Virus record (IMG/VR): IMGVR_UViG_3300048586_000218
Coordinates: 1-36,011 of that record
Source: a virus
DNA length: 36,011 nt
Direction: 5' to 3' (one strand)
The notes beneath the pieces are model-generated. The model did not search any database. It was given only the letters and a program-made list of their open reading frames with translations, and was not told the origin of the DNA. Position 1 is the stretch's first letter. The number at the start of each line of letters is the position of its first letter. This document shows, piece by piece, positions 1 to 7,667 of the stretch. Position numbers and translations under genes: made by a program.

Positions 1-36
1 GGTTTCGAACCTGCAACGGATTTTCGACGCTGAGCG

Positions 37-1098
37 CTAGACGTACGCTGCGATTGCCGCCGAAATCTGGTCGGAGAACTTGTACAGCTCGGACAGGTCG
101 TCGATCTGTTGCTTTGACTCGACCTTGCTGGCGTCGAATAGACCGATCGTGCGGGTGCTCTTTCCGTTGAAGTACAACCTGCACACGGGTTTGCGGTTGT
201 TGTCATCTATGAAGATGCTGCAGTAGGACTTTGCGTCACGCATGGTGATGCGTGAGAGCGGAATGACCTTTGATCCGATTGCTCGAACAATCATGAAGGC
301 CTGCTGCTCGTCTTCGGTCGTGACTATCTCCTGCTCCGGCGCTTCGGGCGCATCCTTCTTCTCTTGCGTCTCGGCGGCCGGGGCATCCTTTCCAAAGGTC
401 ACACCCAAACGCTCCTGGATGCGATTGCGGATCACTTCGTCCAGAGCGGATTGTATTGCCGGTCGGAGCATCTCCAGCGCGCCCTTGGTCAGCGAGCCTT
501 CGTAAATCTGTTTTCCGATGAAGCGCACGAAGTCATCATCGGGTTCAGTGAGCTGCTTCGAAATGATCGCGGCGCCCGCCTTGACGTACTTGAGGTTTGA
601 CGCCGCCTCCAGGATTCCGTCCATGTCGAAGCTCGCCTTTTGAAAGCGCGCCAGCTCGGCGACTTGCCGATCGTCAAAGTTCTGGAGGTCGAATACGAAG
701 AACGGCTTCTTGTCCATCTTGTTCTTTTCGTCGATGTCCGAGAAGAACCAGATTTCGCGGCCGTTGATGAGGATCGCGAGGCGCGCCTCGACAGTCGAGA
801 AGTACCGGAAGAGCTGGCTGTATTGAGCGGAGCCAAGCGACATCGATATTGGTTTGACCTCGATCAGGATCGCGGTCTTGCCGCCGATCTTGATTGCAAA
901 GTCGATCTTCTCACCCTTCTTGATGCCAACATCCGCAATGAACTCTGGAACCACCTCTTCCAAGTTGAAGGCATCAAATCCGAGCGCCTGGATGAACGGC
1001 ATCACCACCGCGGTTTTAGTCGCCTCTTCGGTCATTGCGTGCAGGCTCGCATGACGAGAGCGCGCAGCAAGGTCCTTTACGCGTTGATTGAAGTCCAA
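37..1098 (-). CDS. HsdR N-terminal-like PD-(D/E)XK nuclease-family protein
   Basis: This 353-residue protein resembles the stand-alone N-terminal nuclease domain of type I restriction HsdR subunits. The visible nuclease core is D66 (KIDFAI) followed by E80-x-K82 (ILIEVKP), with a Q-containing helix (AQYSQLFRYF) just after, the usual PD-(D/E)XK arrangement. No helicase motor or methylase accompanies it. Residues about 235-260 form a charged linker before a C-terminal domain of about 90 residues that I do not recognise. The start is a TTG with a good GGGAG site eight bases upstream; no better in-frame ATG exists. It lies 79 bp downstream of the prophage repressor in the same direction, so it could be expressed in the lysogen. 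Its base composition is less GC-rich than the phage core. It may be prophage cargo or flanking chromosome. Confidence 0.75.
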   Translation of the reverse strand: MDFNQRVKDLAARSRHASLHAMTEEATKTAVVMPFIQALGFDAFNLEEVVPEFIADVGIKKGEKIDFAIKIGGKTAILIEVKPISMSLGSAQYSQLFRYFSTVEARLAILINGREIWFFSDIDEKNKMDKKPFFVFDLQNFDDRQVAELARFQKASFDMDGILEAASNLKYVKAGAAIISKQLTEPDDDFVRFIGKQIYEGSLTKGALEMLRPAIQSALDEVIRNRIQERLGVTFGKDAPAAETQEKKDAPEAPEQEIVTTEDEQQAFMIVRAIGSKVIPLSRITMRDAKSYCSIFIDDNNRKPVCRLYFNGKSTRTIGLFDASKVESKQQIDDLSELYKFSDQISAAIAAYV

Positions 1099-1120
1099 AA
1101 TCGATCTCCCGTTTACCCCA

Positions 1121-1134
1121 TGACCGTATGGTCA
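1121..1134. promoter_or_regulatory. Inverted repeat upstream of the nuclease gene
   Basis: TGACC-GTAT-GGTCA forms a 5-bp arm palindrome about 22 bp upstream of the TTG start of the leftward nuclease gene, in the short AT-rich stretch (1099-1177) between it and the repressor. It could be an operator for the nuclease gene. No strong -35/-10 pair was recognised, so the nuclease gene may depend on read-through from the repressor. Confidence 0.3.
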
Positions 1135-1177
1135 CCAAAAATAAGAAATTAATATGGCCTGCCCTCCCGATGGAAGT

Positions 1178-1852
1178 TCAGTCCTTGTTTGTGTGCCCCC
1201 ACCACAGCACCTTGCCGATAATGGAAAGCGTTTCGATCTTCGCAAACTCGGGTGGAAAATCAGGGTTGTCTGATAGGAGAATGACCTGACCATCCTCCGG
1301 CCGCTCAATCCGTTTGAGGCGAGCGCGGCCATCGTCCAGAACGGCGTAGATCGGGCTTCTCGATCGAGTAACACTTCCGGGCATGCGGACGGGAACCTCG
1401 GCGCGTGATCGGTCGATCAGCACCAAATCACCGTCCCAAATGCACGGTTGCATACTGTCGCCGCATGCCCGCGCCAGTACGGCATTGCTCGGCGACACTC
1501 CGATCTTACGCAACCAGTCTCGCCTGAATGCCAAGAAATCAACAATATGCTCTGTTCCGTTTTCTGCCCCCGCGCCCGCCGACAATCCTGCTTCATGGAC
1601 CGGGATGTGCGCGAAAGACTTCGACGGCGGTTCCGGGGGTTCAGGAAAAGGATGAACATCGCCGAAGCCCAAGTCTAAGTTAAGAGCGCGGGCTAGAGCT
1701 TCAGCGCTAGAATAATTCGGGTCGCGGCCGTCGATCATTGATCGAACGACGCCAACGCCAACGCCAGCTCGGCGGGCAAATGGGCGCATACCCTCAGCTT
1801 CCACAGCAGCCTTTACGCGCTTTTGAAGGGCCTCAATTCCGAATCGTGTCAT
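1178..1852 (-). CDS. Phage repressor, XRE-like HTH plus S24 peptidase domain
   Basis: This is the predicted lysogeny repressor (224 aa). Residues about 5-62 form a helix-turn-helix domain (FARRAGVGVGVVRSMIDGR). Residues about 80-224 are a LexA/CI-type S24 autopeptidase with nucleophile S133 (GDSMQP) and general base K180 (RARLKRI). A possible Ala-Gly autocleavage site lies in the SAGAG stretch at 91-95. Such repressors are inactivated by RecA-stimulated self-cleavage, so induction may be SOS-linked; this differs from Mu's own c repressor. An in-frame GTG lies 33 bp upstream, but ATG at 1852 is preferred because the HTH domain begins there and the predicted -10 box sits just before the GTG. 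It faces the rightward early genes across clustered TCGTGT/ACACGA repeats that are its likely operators. Confidence 0.9.
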   Translation of the reverse strand: MTRFGIEALQKRVKAAVEAEGMRPFARRAGVGVGVVRSMIDGRDPNYSSAEALARALNLDLGFGDVHPFPEPPEPPSKSFAHIPVHEAGLSAGAGAENGTEHIVDFLAFRRDWLRKIGVSPSNAVLARACGDSMQPCIWDGDLVLIDRSRAEVPVRMPGSVTRSRSPIYAVLDDGRARLKRIERPEDGQVILLSDNPDFPPEFAKIETLSIIGKVLWWGHTNKD

Positions 1853-1878
1853 GTGTGACACATACCACAGTGCTAGGC

Positions 1879-1907
1879 TTGACACGATGTGTTATTGATA
1901 GCATTGT
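1879..1907 (+). promoter_or_regulatory. Predicted rightward early promoter
   Basis: A perfect TTGACA (1879-1884) is followed after 17 bp by CATTGT (1902-1907), a weak -10. Transcription would begin near 1914, the first base of the first early gene, so that gene may be translated leaderless. The promoter is embedded in the repeated TCGTGT/ACACGA sites and would be blocked by repressor. Confidence 0.5.
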
Positions 1908-1919
1908 CGTGTCATGCAA
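1891..1919 (-). promoter_or_regulatory. Predicted leftward repressor promoter
   Basis: On the minus strand TTGCAT (1919-1914) and AATAAC (1896-1891) are 17 bp apart. Transcription would start near 1884 and give a leader of about 30 nt before the repressor ATG at 1852. It overlaps the rightward promoter and an operator pair, allowing autoregulation. Confidence 0.4.
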
Positions 1920-2189
1920 AACACGATCCTTCACCTCTGCTTTCTGATTAGAGCGCTAGCGGCGCACACCAATCGCACTCCTGCGACCGTCTCCCGCTTG
2001 GTCACTGGCTCAGGAGACACGCTTCGCCGGATCGAATTGCGCCGTCCTGATGGCTCTGCTGCACATCGGATCAGCACCGAACGTGTTGAGCGCGCTTTCC
2101 GCCAGCTTTCAAATGCTTGGCCTTCCGACCTCGCGTGGCCTGCCGATATTCCCCGCCCCCCGAAATCTCCATCGAAGGAGGCCGCATGA
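1914..2189 (+). CDS. Small early HTH-like protein (91 aa)
   Basis: This is the first gene of the rightward early operon. Residues 12-35 (IRALAAHTNRTPATVSRLVTGSGD) read like a helix-turn-helix, and the C-terminus (WPSDLAWPADIPRP) resembles a family of small proteins I associate with Rhodobacterales prophages. By position it may act like Ner or Cro, which damp early and repressor transcription in Mu-type phages, but no direct Ner similarity is seen. No Shine-Dalgarno precedes the ATG and the predicted promoter would start transcription at or next to it, so leaderless translation is likely. The stop overlaps the next start (ATGA). Confidence 0.65.
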   Translation: MQNTILHLCFLIRALAAHTNRTPATVSRLVTGSGDTLRRIELRRPDGSAAHRISTERVERAFRQLSNAWPSDLAWPADIPRPPKSPSKEAA

Positions 2190-2626
2190 TGCGCCTGATC
2201 TCCAACTTGCGCCTTCGCCTGGCACTGCTCGTCTGCCCCGATCTGCGTGTCAGCGTGCCCGCATCGGGTTACGCCGATATCGATCTGGCGCGGAGCTTCG
2301 TTCCCGCTCGTTGGCTTCGCCAGGCGAGCCAGATGGCAAAAGGCCATCGCGCTGACACGCCGATCCTGCCGCTGGCCGATGTGCTGGCCGAGCGCAGGAA
2401 AAATCGAGTTTCGCCGGGGTCGGTTGGCCCCTGCCGCGGCGGGAGCCGCCCTGACCATGGCGCTGCGCAGCCCGCCACCGGTCAGGGCGTGCCGCGCCGC
2501 TCGGTATGGCAGCGCCTGAAGGCGCTGAACGACCGGATCGAGGATTGCTGGATCGGTGACCTGATCGGGGTCGCGGCGCTCGCGGTGCTTCTGGTGGCAA
2601 TGAGTTTCATCGTGGGGATGCTGTGA
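2186..2626 (+). CDS. Hypothetical early protein with C-terminal membrane segment
   Basis: This 146-residue protein is not recognised. The ATG at 2186 is chosen over upstream in-frame starts because it has a perfect GGAGG six bases upstream and overlaps the previous stop codon. The last 21 residues (IGVAALAVLLVAMSFIVGML) form one strong transmembrane helix, so the protein is probably anchored with its body in the cytoplasm. Its middle (about 75-105) is Gly/Pro/Arg-rich and probably disordered. It is translationally linked to its neighbours in the early operon. A role in host takeover or exclusion is possible but not shown. Confidence 0.6.
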   Translation: MMRLISNLRLRLALLVCPDLRVSVPASGYADIDLARSFVPARWLRQASQMAKGHRADTPILPLADVLAERRKNRVSPGSVGPCRGGSRPDHGAAQPATGQGVPRRSVWQRLKALNDRIEDCWIGDLIGVAALAVLLVAMSFIVGML

Positions 2627-2922
2627 TGCAGGCGCTGACTGACTTTCAGGACCTGCGGGCCAAGCTGCGCAACGCGCTGATCGCCCGCGACACCATGCGG
2701 AACGCCAGCCTGCCGCAGCCCCGGCGGGATCTGGGGACCCAGGCTTACACGCGTCTGGTCGATCAGATCATCGACCTGCTGGAGCGGCTGGAGTTCACGC
2801 AGGTCATTCCGGGCGGCGAGGCCAAGCCCACCAATGCCGTCCTGGAAGAGGTGCTGGCAGGGATTGCGCGGGCCGAAGCAGCCATGGGGCATGGGGCCGC
2901 GAGCCTCCAGTCCGCTGAATAA
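2626..2922 (+). CDS. Hypothetical early protein (98 aa)
   Basis: This small, mostly helical protein (residues 5-60 are rich in Leu, Arg and Asp) has no recognised domain, signal peptide or membrane segment. The start is the ATG in the TGATG overlap with the upstream gene, which implies coupled translation. A GTG one codon earlier is also possible. It precedes the ParB-like gene by 25 bp. Its place between the early regulator and the transposition genes suggests an accessory early function. Confidence 0.6.
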   Translation: MQALTDFQDLRAKLRNALIARDTMRNASLPQPRRDLGTQAYTRLVDQIIDLLERLEFTQVIPGGEAKPTNAVLEEVLAGIARAEAAMGHGAASLQSAE

Positions 2923-2947
2923 CCACTAAAGACACAGGGGCCAAACT

Positions 2948-3796
2948 GTGAAGAAGCCGACCTTGCTGCAGCAGAACCGAGTGAAGGTGTCAGAAGTTGT
3001 CACCCATAGCCGCTTGCGCCCCATCTCGGAGGCCGGCGTTGAAAGCCTGATCGCCTCGATCAACGAGACTGGCGTGATGAAGGACGCGATCCATGTCCGC
3101 AGGAAGAAGGACGGAAGCCTGCACCTGATTGCCGGCGGTCACCGCACCGAGGCTGCCCGCCGCCTGGGCTGGGAGGAGATCGAGGCCAAGATCTGGACCG
3201 ATGTGACCGACGACTGGGCACGGTTGATGGAGATCGACGACAACCTCGCCGGGGCCGAGATGAACGCGCTGGATACGGCGGTGTTTCTGGCAACCCGCAA
3301 GGCGGTCTATGAACGGCTGCACCCGGAAAGCCGAGCGGATGCCTTTCATGGCAATCAGCATACCGGGAAACTGGCGAGCGACATCGTGTCGTTCGCCACT
3401 GCGACTGCTGAAAAGTTCGGAGTCACGAAGCGCCATATCGAACGTATGGTCGCCGCGGGTGTGTGGCTTGGCCCTGACGAAGTCAGCAGACTTCGCGCAG
3501 CTCCACGGGCGGTCACCCTGAAAGACCTGACAGAGATCGGCAAGATCGGCACAGCGACCGAACGCTATGGCGTGGTTCGGCATCTGTCGGAAGGCACGGC
3601 AAAATCCGCCGCCGAAGCCCGGCGGCTGATCAAACCGGCCCATGCCGGCCCTGTAAAAGACCCTGTTGATGAGGCCTTCAAGACGGGCCTGACATGGTGG
3701 AAACGCGCGCCAATGGCTGCGCGGCGCCGGATGGTAGCCGAGCTTGAGGGCGACCTGCGCGAGTTGCTGGCGGATCTCGATCGGGGTGACGCATGA
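2948..3796 (+). CDS. ParB/Spo0J-like nuclease-domain protein
   Basis: This 282-residue protein has an N-terminal ParB/sulfiredoxin-type domain with the motif AGGHRTEAARRLGW at 62-75, the CTP- or substrate-binding box of the family. A helix-turn-helix-like region follows around 155-175 (FGVTKRHIERMVAAGVWL). ParB-type proteins of this kind are common just upstream of the transposase in Mu-like phages of proteobacteria. They probably act in DNA binding or transposition control rather than partition, since no ParA gene is present. The start is GTG with a GGGG-type site 8-10 bases upstream. The stop overlaps the transposase start (ATGA), so the two are co-translated. Confidence 0.8.
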   Translation: MKKPTLLQQNRVKVSEVVTHSRLRPISEAGVESLIASINETGVMKDAIHVRRKKDGSLHLIAGGHRTEAARRLGWEEIEAKIWTDVTDDWARLMEIDDNLAGAEMNALDTAVFLATRKAVYERLHPESRADAFHGNQHTGKLASDIVSFATATAEKFGVTKRHIERMVAAGVWLGPDEVSRLRAAPRAVTLKDLTEIGKIGTATERYGVVRHLSEGTAKSAAEARRLIKPAHAGPVKDPVDEAFKTGLTWWKRAPMAARRRMVAELEGDLRELLADLDRGDA

Positions 3797-5889
3797 CGCT
3801 GGTCCCCGAGAAGGAATGGTGGACGGCGCAGGAAATTGCTGACGCGCGACTGCCAGATCTGCCTGACACCAGACAGGGCGTCGATGCGCTCAGCAAGCGC
3901 CTGAACTGGCGCGGCCAACCTCACTTCGCGCGCCGCCGTGACGGGCGGGGCGGTGGCTGGGAGTATAGCTGGAAGCTGTTCCCGTCGTCCGCGCAGCGGA
4001 AGCTGCTGGTCCATGCCAAAGCCCCAGTTGCCCCTGCCCCACGCCCTGATCGGGATGAGGCCTGGGAGTGGTTCGACGCCCTGCCCCAATCCGCCAAGGA
4101 CAAGGCGCAGCAGCGCCTGCGCATCCTGCAAGAGGTCGAGGCGCTGGACCCGGTGCTTGGCCGTGTACTGGCCGCAGATCACATCGCCCGGGCGCATGGG
4201 ATCGGCGAGCGCACCATCCGCGGCTGGTTTGTCCAGGTCGAGGGGGTCAGGCTGGATGACCGGCTGCCCTATCTCGCCCCGCGCCACCGGTCCTCGGCCC
4301 CGATCAAGCGCTGCGCCGACTGCGATCCCGAGTTCTTCGACCTGATCAAGAGTGACTTCCTGCGACTGGCGCGCCCCACCTTCAGCGCCTGCTATCGCCG
4401 CGCGGTGCGGGTGGCCGAGGGCAAGGGCATCGCAACCCTGCCCGAACGCACCATGCGCCGCAGGCTGGAAGTGGCGGTGAGCCGGGTCACGCAGGTGCTG
4501 TGCCGCGAGGGGATCGACAAGGTGAAGCGCCTCTACCCCACGCAGCAGCGTGACAAGACGGCCCTGCATGCCCTGGAGGCGGTGAACGCCGACTTCCACA
4601 AGTTCGACGTGTTCGTGCGCTGGCCTGCCCTGCCGGGCCAGAACGAGCCTGCCTATGTCGGGCGCCCGCAGATGGTGGCGTTTCAGGACATCTATTCCGG
4701 CCGCATCCTCGCATGGCGGGTCGATCAGACGCCGAACAGCACGGCCGTGCTGCTGGCCGCGGGTGACATGATCGAGGACTGGGGCATTCCCGGCCATGTG
4801 CTTCTGGACAACGGCCGGGAGTTCGCCGCCAAGGTGGTGACCGGCGGAGCCGCGACCCGGTATCGGTTCAAGGTCAAGGAGGACGATGTGCCGGGCCTGT
4901 TCACGGCGCTCGGATGCGAAATCCACTGGGCCACGCCCTACAGCGGGCAATCGAAACCCATCGAGCGCGCCTTCCGCGACATGTGCGACAGCATCGCGAA
5001 AGACCCGCGTTTCGACGGGGCATGGACGGGCAACCGGCCCGACGCGAAGCCCGAGGATTACGGCAGCCGGGCGATCGACCTGGAAGATTTTGTGCGGGTG
5101 CTGGCCGAGGGGATCGAGGAGCATAACACCCGGTCGAACCGTCGCTCCGAGGTGGCTTTCGGCCGCTCCTTTGCCGAGGTGTTCGACGAAAGCTACAGCA
5201 CATCGCCGATCCGCCGCGCCACGGATACGCAGCGCCGGTTGTGGCTGCTTGGGGCAGAGGGGCTGCGGCTCAATACCAGGACCGGCGAGGTTGCTTTCCA
5301 GAACAACCGCTACTGGGCGGAATGGATGCAGGACTTCGCAGGCGAGCGGGTGGTTGCCCGCTTTGACCCGGCCGACCTTTGGGCCGGGCTGCACATCTAC
5401 AGTCAGGAAGGCACCTACCTCGGCCTGGCCGCGGCGATGGACCGCAAGGGGTTCTTCGACATGGAGGAGGCCCGGATCACCGCGCGCAGCCGCCGCGCCT
5501 GGCTGAAAGCCGAGCGCGAGGCCTCTGCCGCCCATCGCCGCTACACCGCGGCCGAGCTGGGCCGTCAGCTGGACGAGGTGAGCCCGACCGAGCCGCCGAA
5601 GCCTGAGGCCAAGGTGGTGCGGATGGTGAAACCGAAAACCGGCACCGTTGCGACCCCTGCCCCCGCTGCGCCGGCCACCGTGACCCCGCTGCCGATGCGG
5701 GTGGAGGCCACCCCCGAGGAAACGCCCCGCCAGCGCTTCAAGCGCGCGCTCGACATGCAGCGCGCCCAGGAGCGTGGCGAGGACCTGACCCGCGACCAGC
5801 GCAAGTGGCTGGCGGGCTACCAGACCAGCGCGGAGTTCCGCGCGGAGAAGATGCTGTGGGATGTCCACGGCGACCAGATGTTCGGTTGA
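3793..5889 (+). CDS. MuA-type DDE transposase
   Basis: This 698-residue transposase cuts the phage ends and joins them to target DNA. Residues about 6-65 form the Mu-type winged DNA-binding domain (EWWTAQEIADARLPDLP), with further HTH segments around 105-150. The catalytic core shows D267 (NADFHKFD), D339 (LLDNGREF) and E391 (SKPIERAF), close to MuA's D269, D336 and E392. A beta-barrel domain follows at about 490-545 (RLNTRTGEVAFQNNRYW). The C-terminal tail (about 600-698) is Pro/Lys/Arg-rich, fitting the MuB-contacting region. Length is close to MuA (663 aa). The start overlaps the ParB-like gene's stop. All catalytic residues are present, so the enzyme should be active. Confidence 0.95.
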   Translation: MTLVPEKEWWTAQEIADARLPDLPDTRQGVDALSKRLNWRGQPHFARRRDGRGGGWEYSWKLFPSSAQRKLLVHAKAPVAPAPRPDRDEAWEWFDALPQSAKDKAQQRLRILQEVEALDPVLGRVLAADHIARAHGIGERTIRGWFVQVEGVRLDDRLPYLAPRHRSSAPIKRCADCDPEFFDLIKSDFLRLARPTFSACYRRAVRVAEGKGIATLPERTMRRRLEVAVSRVTQVLCREGIDKVKRLYPTQQRDKTALHALEAVNADFHKFDVFVRWPALPGQNEPAYVGRPQMVAFQDIYSGRILAWRVDQTPNSTAVLLAAGDMIEDWGIPGHVLLDNGREFAAKVVTGGAATRYRFKVKEDDVPGLFTALGCEIHWATPYSGQSKPIERAFRDMCDSIAKDPRFDGAWTGNRPDAKPEDYGSRAIDLEDFVRVLAEGIEEHNTRSNRRSEVAFGRSFAEVFDESYSTSPIRRATDTQRRLWLLGAEGLRLNTRTGEVAFQNNRYWAEWMQDFAGERVVARFDPADLWAGLHIYSQEGTYLGLAAAMDRKGFFDMEEARITARSRRAWLKAEREASAAHRRYTAAELGRQLDEVSPTEPPKPEAKVVRMVKPKTGTVATPAPAAPATVTPLPMRVEATPEETPRQRFKRALDMQRAQERGEDLTRDQRKWLAGYQTSAEFRAEKMLWDVHGDQMFG

Positions 5890-5929
5890 TGCCGGGGACC
5901 CGGCCAAGAAACGGAGAGTGAGGAAGAGC

Positions 5930-6712
5930 ATGACTGCCCTCTATGAAAGCGTGGCACCGCTGCGCAACGTCTCGGGCCTGATGACGTTGATCGAGCGGGT
6001 GCAGAACCGGGCCTTCGGGCTGCCCGGAATGGCGACCTTTTACGGCCCCAGCGGTTTCGGCAAATCCACCGCCGCGACCTATGCGATGAACTTCTTCGGA
6101 GCCTGCTACATCGAAGTCGGGCCGCTCTGGCGGTCCAAGCAATTGCTGGCGGCCATCGCGCATGAGCTGACGCTGAAGCCCGCCCGCACCGCCGCAGACA
6201 TCTTCGAGCAGGTGGCCGAGCAACTGGGCCGCAACCAGCGCCCGCTGCTGATCGATGAGGCCGACCGGCTGATCCGCGACGACATGATCGAGGTGGTGCG
6301 CGGCCTTTACGAGGCCTCGAACGTGCCGGTGGTGCTGATCGGCGAAGAAGAACTGCCCATGAAGATCATGAAGTGGGAGCGGGTTCATGGCCGGATGCTG
6401 GACTGGGTCGCTGCCCAACCGGCCGAAATGGCCGACGTGACCCAACTGGCCGCGATCTATGCGGCCGGGGTCGAGATCAGGGACGATCTGAAGGCCCGCC
6501 TGCTGAAGGAATCGGGCGGCTCGCTGCGCCGGGTTTCGACGAACCTGAGCCATGTCAAGGAAACCGCGCTGACGCTCGGCCTGTCCCGGATGGGTGTGTC
6601 CGAATGGGGCACGCGGGCCTTCTTCCGGGGCGAGGCTCCGCCGCCCCGGCGCGAACATTCGGTTGAGCGGTCGCGCCACCTGCAGGCGGCACGCACCGCG
6701 CGGAGGGCCTGA
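5930..6712 (+). CDS. MuB-type AAA+ ATPase, transposition target selector
   Basis: This 260-residue protein binds target DNA and stimulates the transposase. The Walker A motif is GPSGFGKST (39-47) and Walker B is LLIDEAD (106-112). The ATG at 5930 has a GAGGAAGAG site just upstream and is preferred over an in-frame ATG inside the transposase gene. It lacks the longer N-terminal HTH of Mu's own MuB (312 aa), as in B3-type phages. It follows the transposase by 40 bp. The C-terminal 30 residues are very Arg-rich and may contact DNA. Confidence 0.92.
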   Translation: MTALYESVAPLRNVSGLMTLIERVQNRAFGLPGMATFYGPSGFGKSTAATYAMNFFGACYIEVGPLWRSKQLLAAIAHELTLKPARTAADIFEQVAEQLGRNQRPLLIDEADRLIRDDMIEVVRGLYEASNVPVVLIGEEELPMKIMKWERVHGRMLDWVAAQPAEMADVTQLAAIYAAGVEIRDDLKARLLKESGGSLRRVSTNLSHVKETALTLGLSRMGVSEWGTRAFFRGEAPPPRREHSVERSRHLQAARTARRA

Positions 6713-6714
6713 TC

Positions 6715-7287
6715 ATGTTGATGGGGGCACTGAAAACCACAACCGCCAAGCGCAAGCCCGAGGTCGAAGCGCGGGCTTGGGAGTTCGCCGTGCGCAGCGA
6801 GGTCTTCGGCTATGCGGAGGTCTCGGCCGAAATCATGATCAGCATGGAGGTCGCGACCGCCCTGGTCCGCCAGTGGCAGGATGAAGGCCGGGTGCGGGTC
6901 CAGCGCGGAGGCAGCGGCAACGGCCGCAAGCTGTTCGAACTGACGCCGGAGTATCGCGAGCCCAAGGGCCGCGGGCCACAGATCGCGCAGCAACTCTGGA
7001 ACAGCATGCGCGGGCTGAAGACCTTCACGCCGGTCGATCTTGCCAGCCATTGCCGCGAGGATCTGCGGGTGGTCGTGCAGGAAGCCAGCGCCTACTGCCA
7101 GCAGCTGCTGCGCGCGGGCTACCTGCGGGTGGTCCGCACGGCGGTGCCGGGCAAGCGGGACGCGACCTATCAACTGGTCAGGAACAGCGGGCCGAGGGCG
7201 CCGCGCGAGAAGCGGATCGTCGCGGTCTGGGACCCGAACGACAGCGTCTACGCCTACATCCCCGGCATGTCGGAGGGCGCGAAATGA
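6715..7287 (+). CDS. Winged-helix-like early protein
   Basis: This 190-residue protein appears to contain two winged-helix units. Residues 15-75 (EFAVRSEVFGYAEVSAEIMISMEVATALVRQWQDEGRV...GRKLFEL) and 85-155 (QLWNSMRGLKTFTPVDLASHC...YLRVVRTA...DATYQLV) both show the helix-turn-helix-wing pattern. No exact family is recognised. Similar genes often follow the MuB gene in alphaproteobacterial Mu-like phages. A GGAGG lies about 8 bases before the ATG; an alternative ATG is two codons in. The stop overlaps the next start. A DNA-binding accessory role in early transcription or replication is inferred. Confidence 0.6.
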   Translation: MLMGALKTTTAKRKPEVEARAWEFAVRSEVFGYAEVSAEIMISMEVATALVRQWQDEGRVRVQRGGSGNGRKLFELTPEYREPKGRGPQIAQQLWNSMRGLKTFTPVDLASHCREDLRVVVQEASAYCQQLLRAGYLRVVRTAVPGKRDATYQLVRNSGPRAPREKRIVAVWDPNDSVYAYIPGMSEGAK

Positions 7288-7667
7288 GCGGCCCTCTGGA
7301 CAAGGCTCGCGAGGCATGGGGTCCCGATATGCCGGAGTGGGTGGAAACCCTTGCCATCGAATGCGGCAAGACCTCGCAGAACAAGGTGGCGGCAAAGCTG
7401 GAGCGCAGCTCCACGATGATCAGCCAGGCGCTGAGCCGGACCTACAAGGGCGACATGGAGGCCTTGGCCGAGCGTGTCATGGGGGTCTTTGAGCAGGCGG
7501 TCATTCGCTGCCCGGCACTTGGCACGATGCCGTCCCATGTCTGCCAGGACTGGCGCGAGAAGGCGAAGACCTTCCAGACCGGAAACCCGCTGCGGGTGCG
7601 GATGTATCGGGCCTGCCATGGCTGCCCGCGCTTCAGGAAGGAGCCGGTCGATGCAGCCAGCACTTGA
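7284..7667 (+). CDS. Small HTH regulator with cysteine cluster
   Basis: This 127-residue protein has an HTH-like core at about 30-65 (SQNKVAAKLERSSTMISQALSRTYKGD) of the type seen in Mu-like phage early regulators. Cysteines C76, C87, C111 and C114 (CPALGTMPSHVC and CHGC) could bind a metal. The ATG at 7284 overlaps the previous stop (ATGA) and has GGAGG upstream. It probably binds DNA or modulates early transcription; the target is unknown. Confidence 0.65.
   Translation: MSGPLDKAREAWGPDMPEWVETLAIECGKTSQNKVAAKLERSSTMISQALSRTYKGDMEALAERVMGVFEQAVIRCPALGTMPSHVCQDWREKAKTFQTGNPLRVRMYRACHGCPRFRKEPVDAAST

Larger units (their letters stand above)
1844..1926. promoter_or_regulatory. Operator cluster of the lysis-lysogeny switch
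   Basis: The hexamer TCGTGT or its complement ACACGA occurs at 1844-1849, 1882-1887, 1907-1912 and 1921-1926, and a near copy (GACACA) lies at 1857-1862. The pair 1907-1926 is a perfect inverted repeat with an 8-bp spacer. The pair 1844-1862 forms CGTGTCA-N4-TGACACA around the repressor start codon. The sites cover both predicted promoters, as expected for repressor operators. Assignment to this repressor is inference. Confidence 0.6.

Noticed and set aside
1-75. A complete tRNA gene on the minus strand
   Set aside because: Only a T-loop-like stretch is visible. No anticodon stem can be formed from the adjacent bases and the region overlaps the end of the nuclease gene.
2948-3796. ParB-like gene as evidence of a plasmid partition system
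   Set aside because: No ParA gene or centromere-like repeats are nearby, and such genes are usual next to Mu-like transposases.
3565-5931. A very long open frame on the minus strand (788 codons)
   Set aside because: It lies antisense to the transposase and neighbours, which have clear domains and catalytic residues. Its composition (His, Arg, Gly, Leu-rich) is that expected of the antisense of GC-rich coding DNA.
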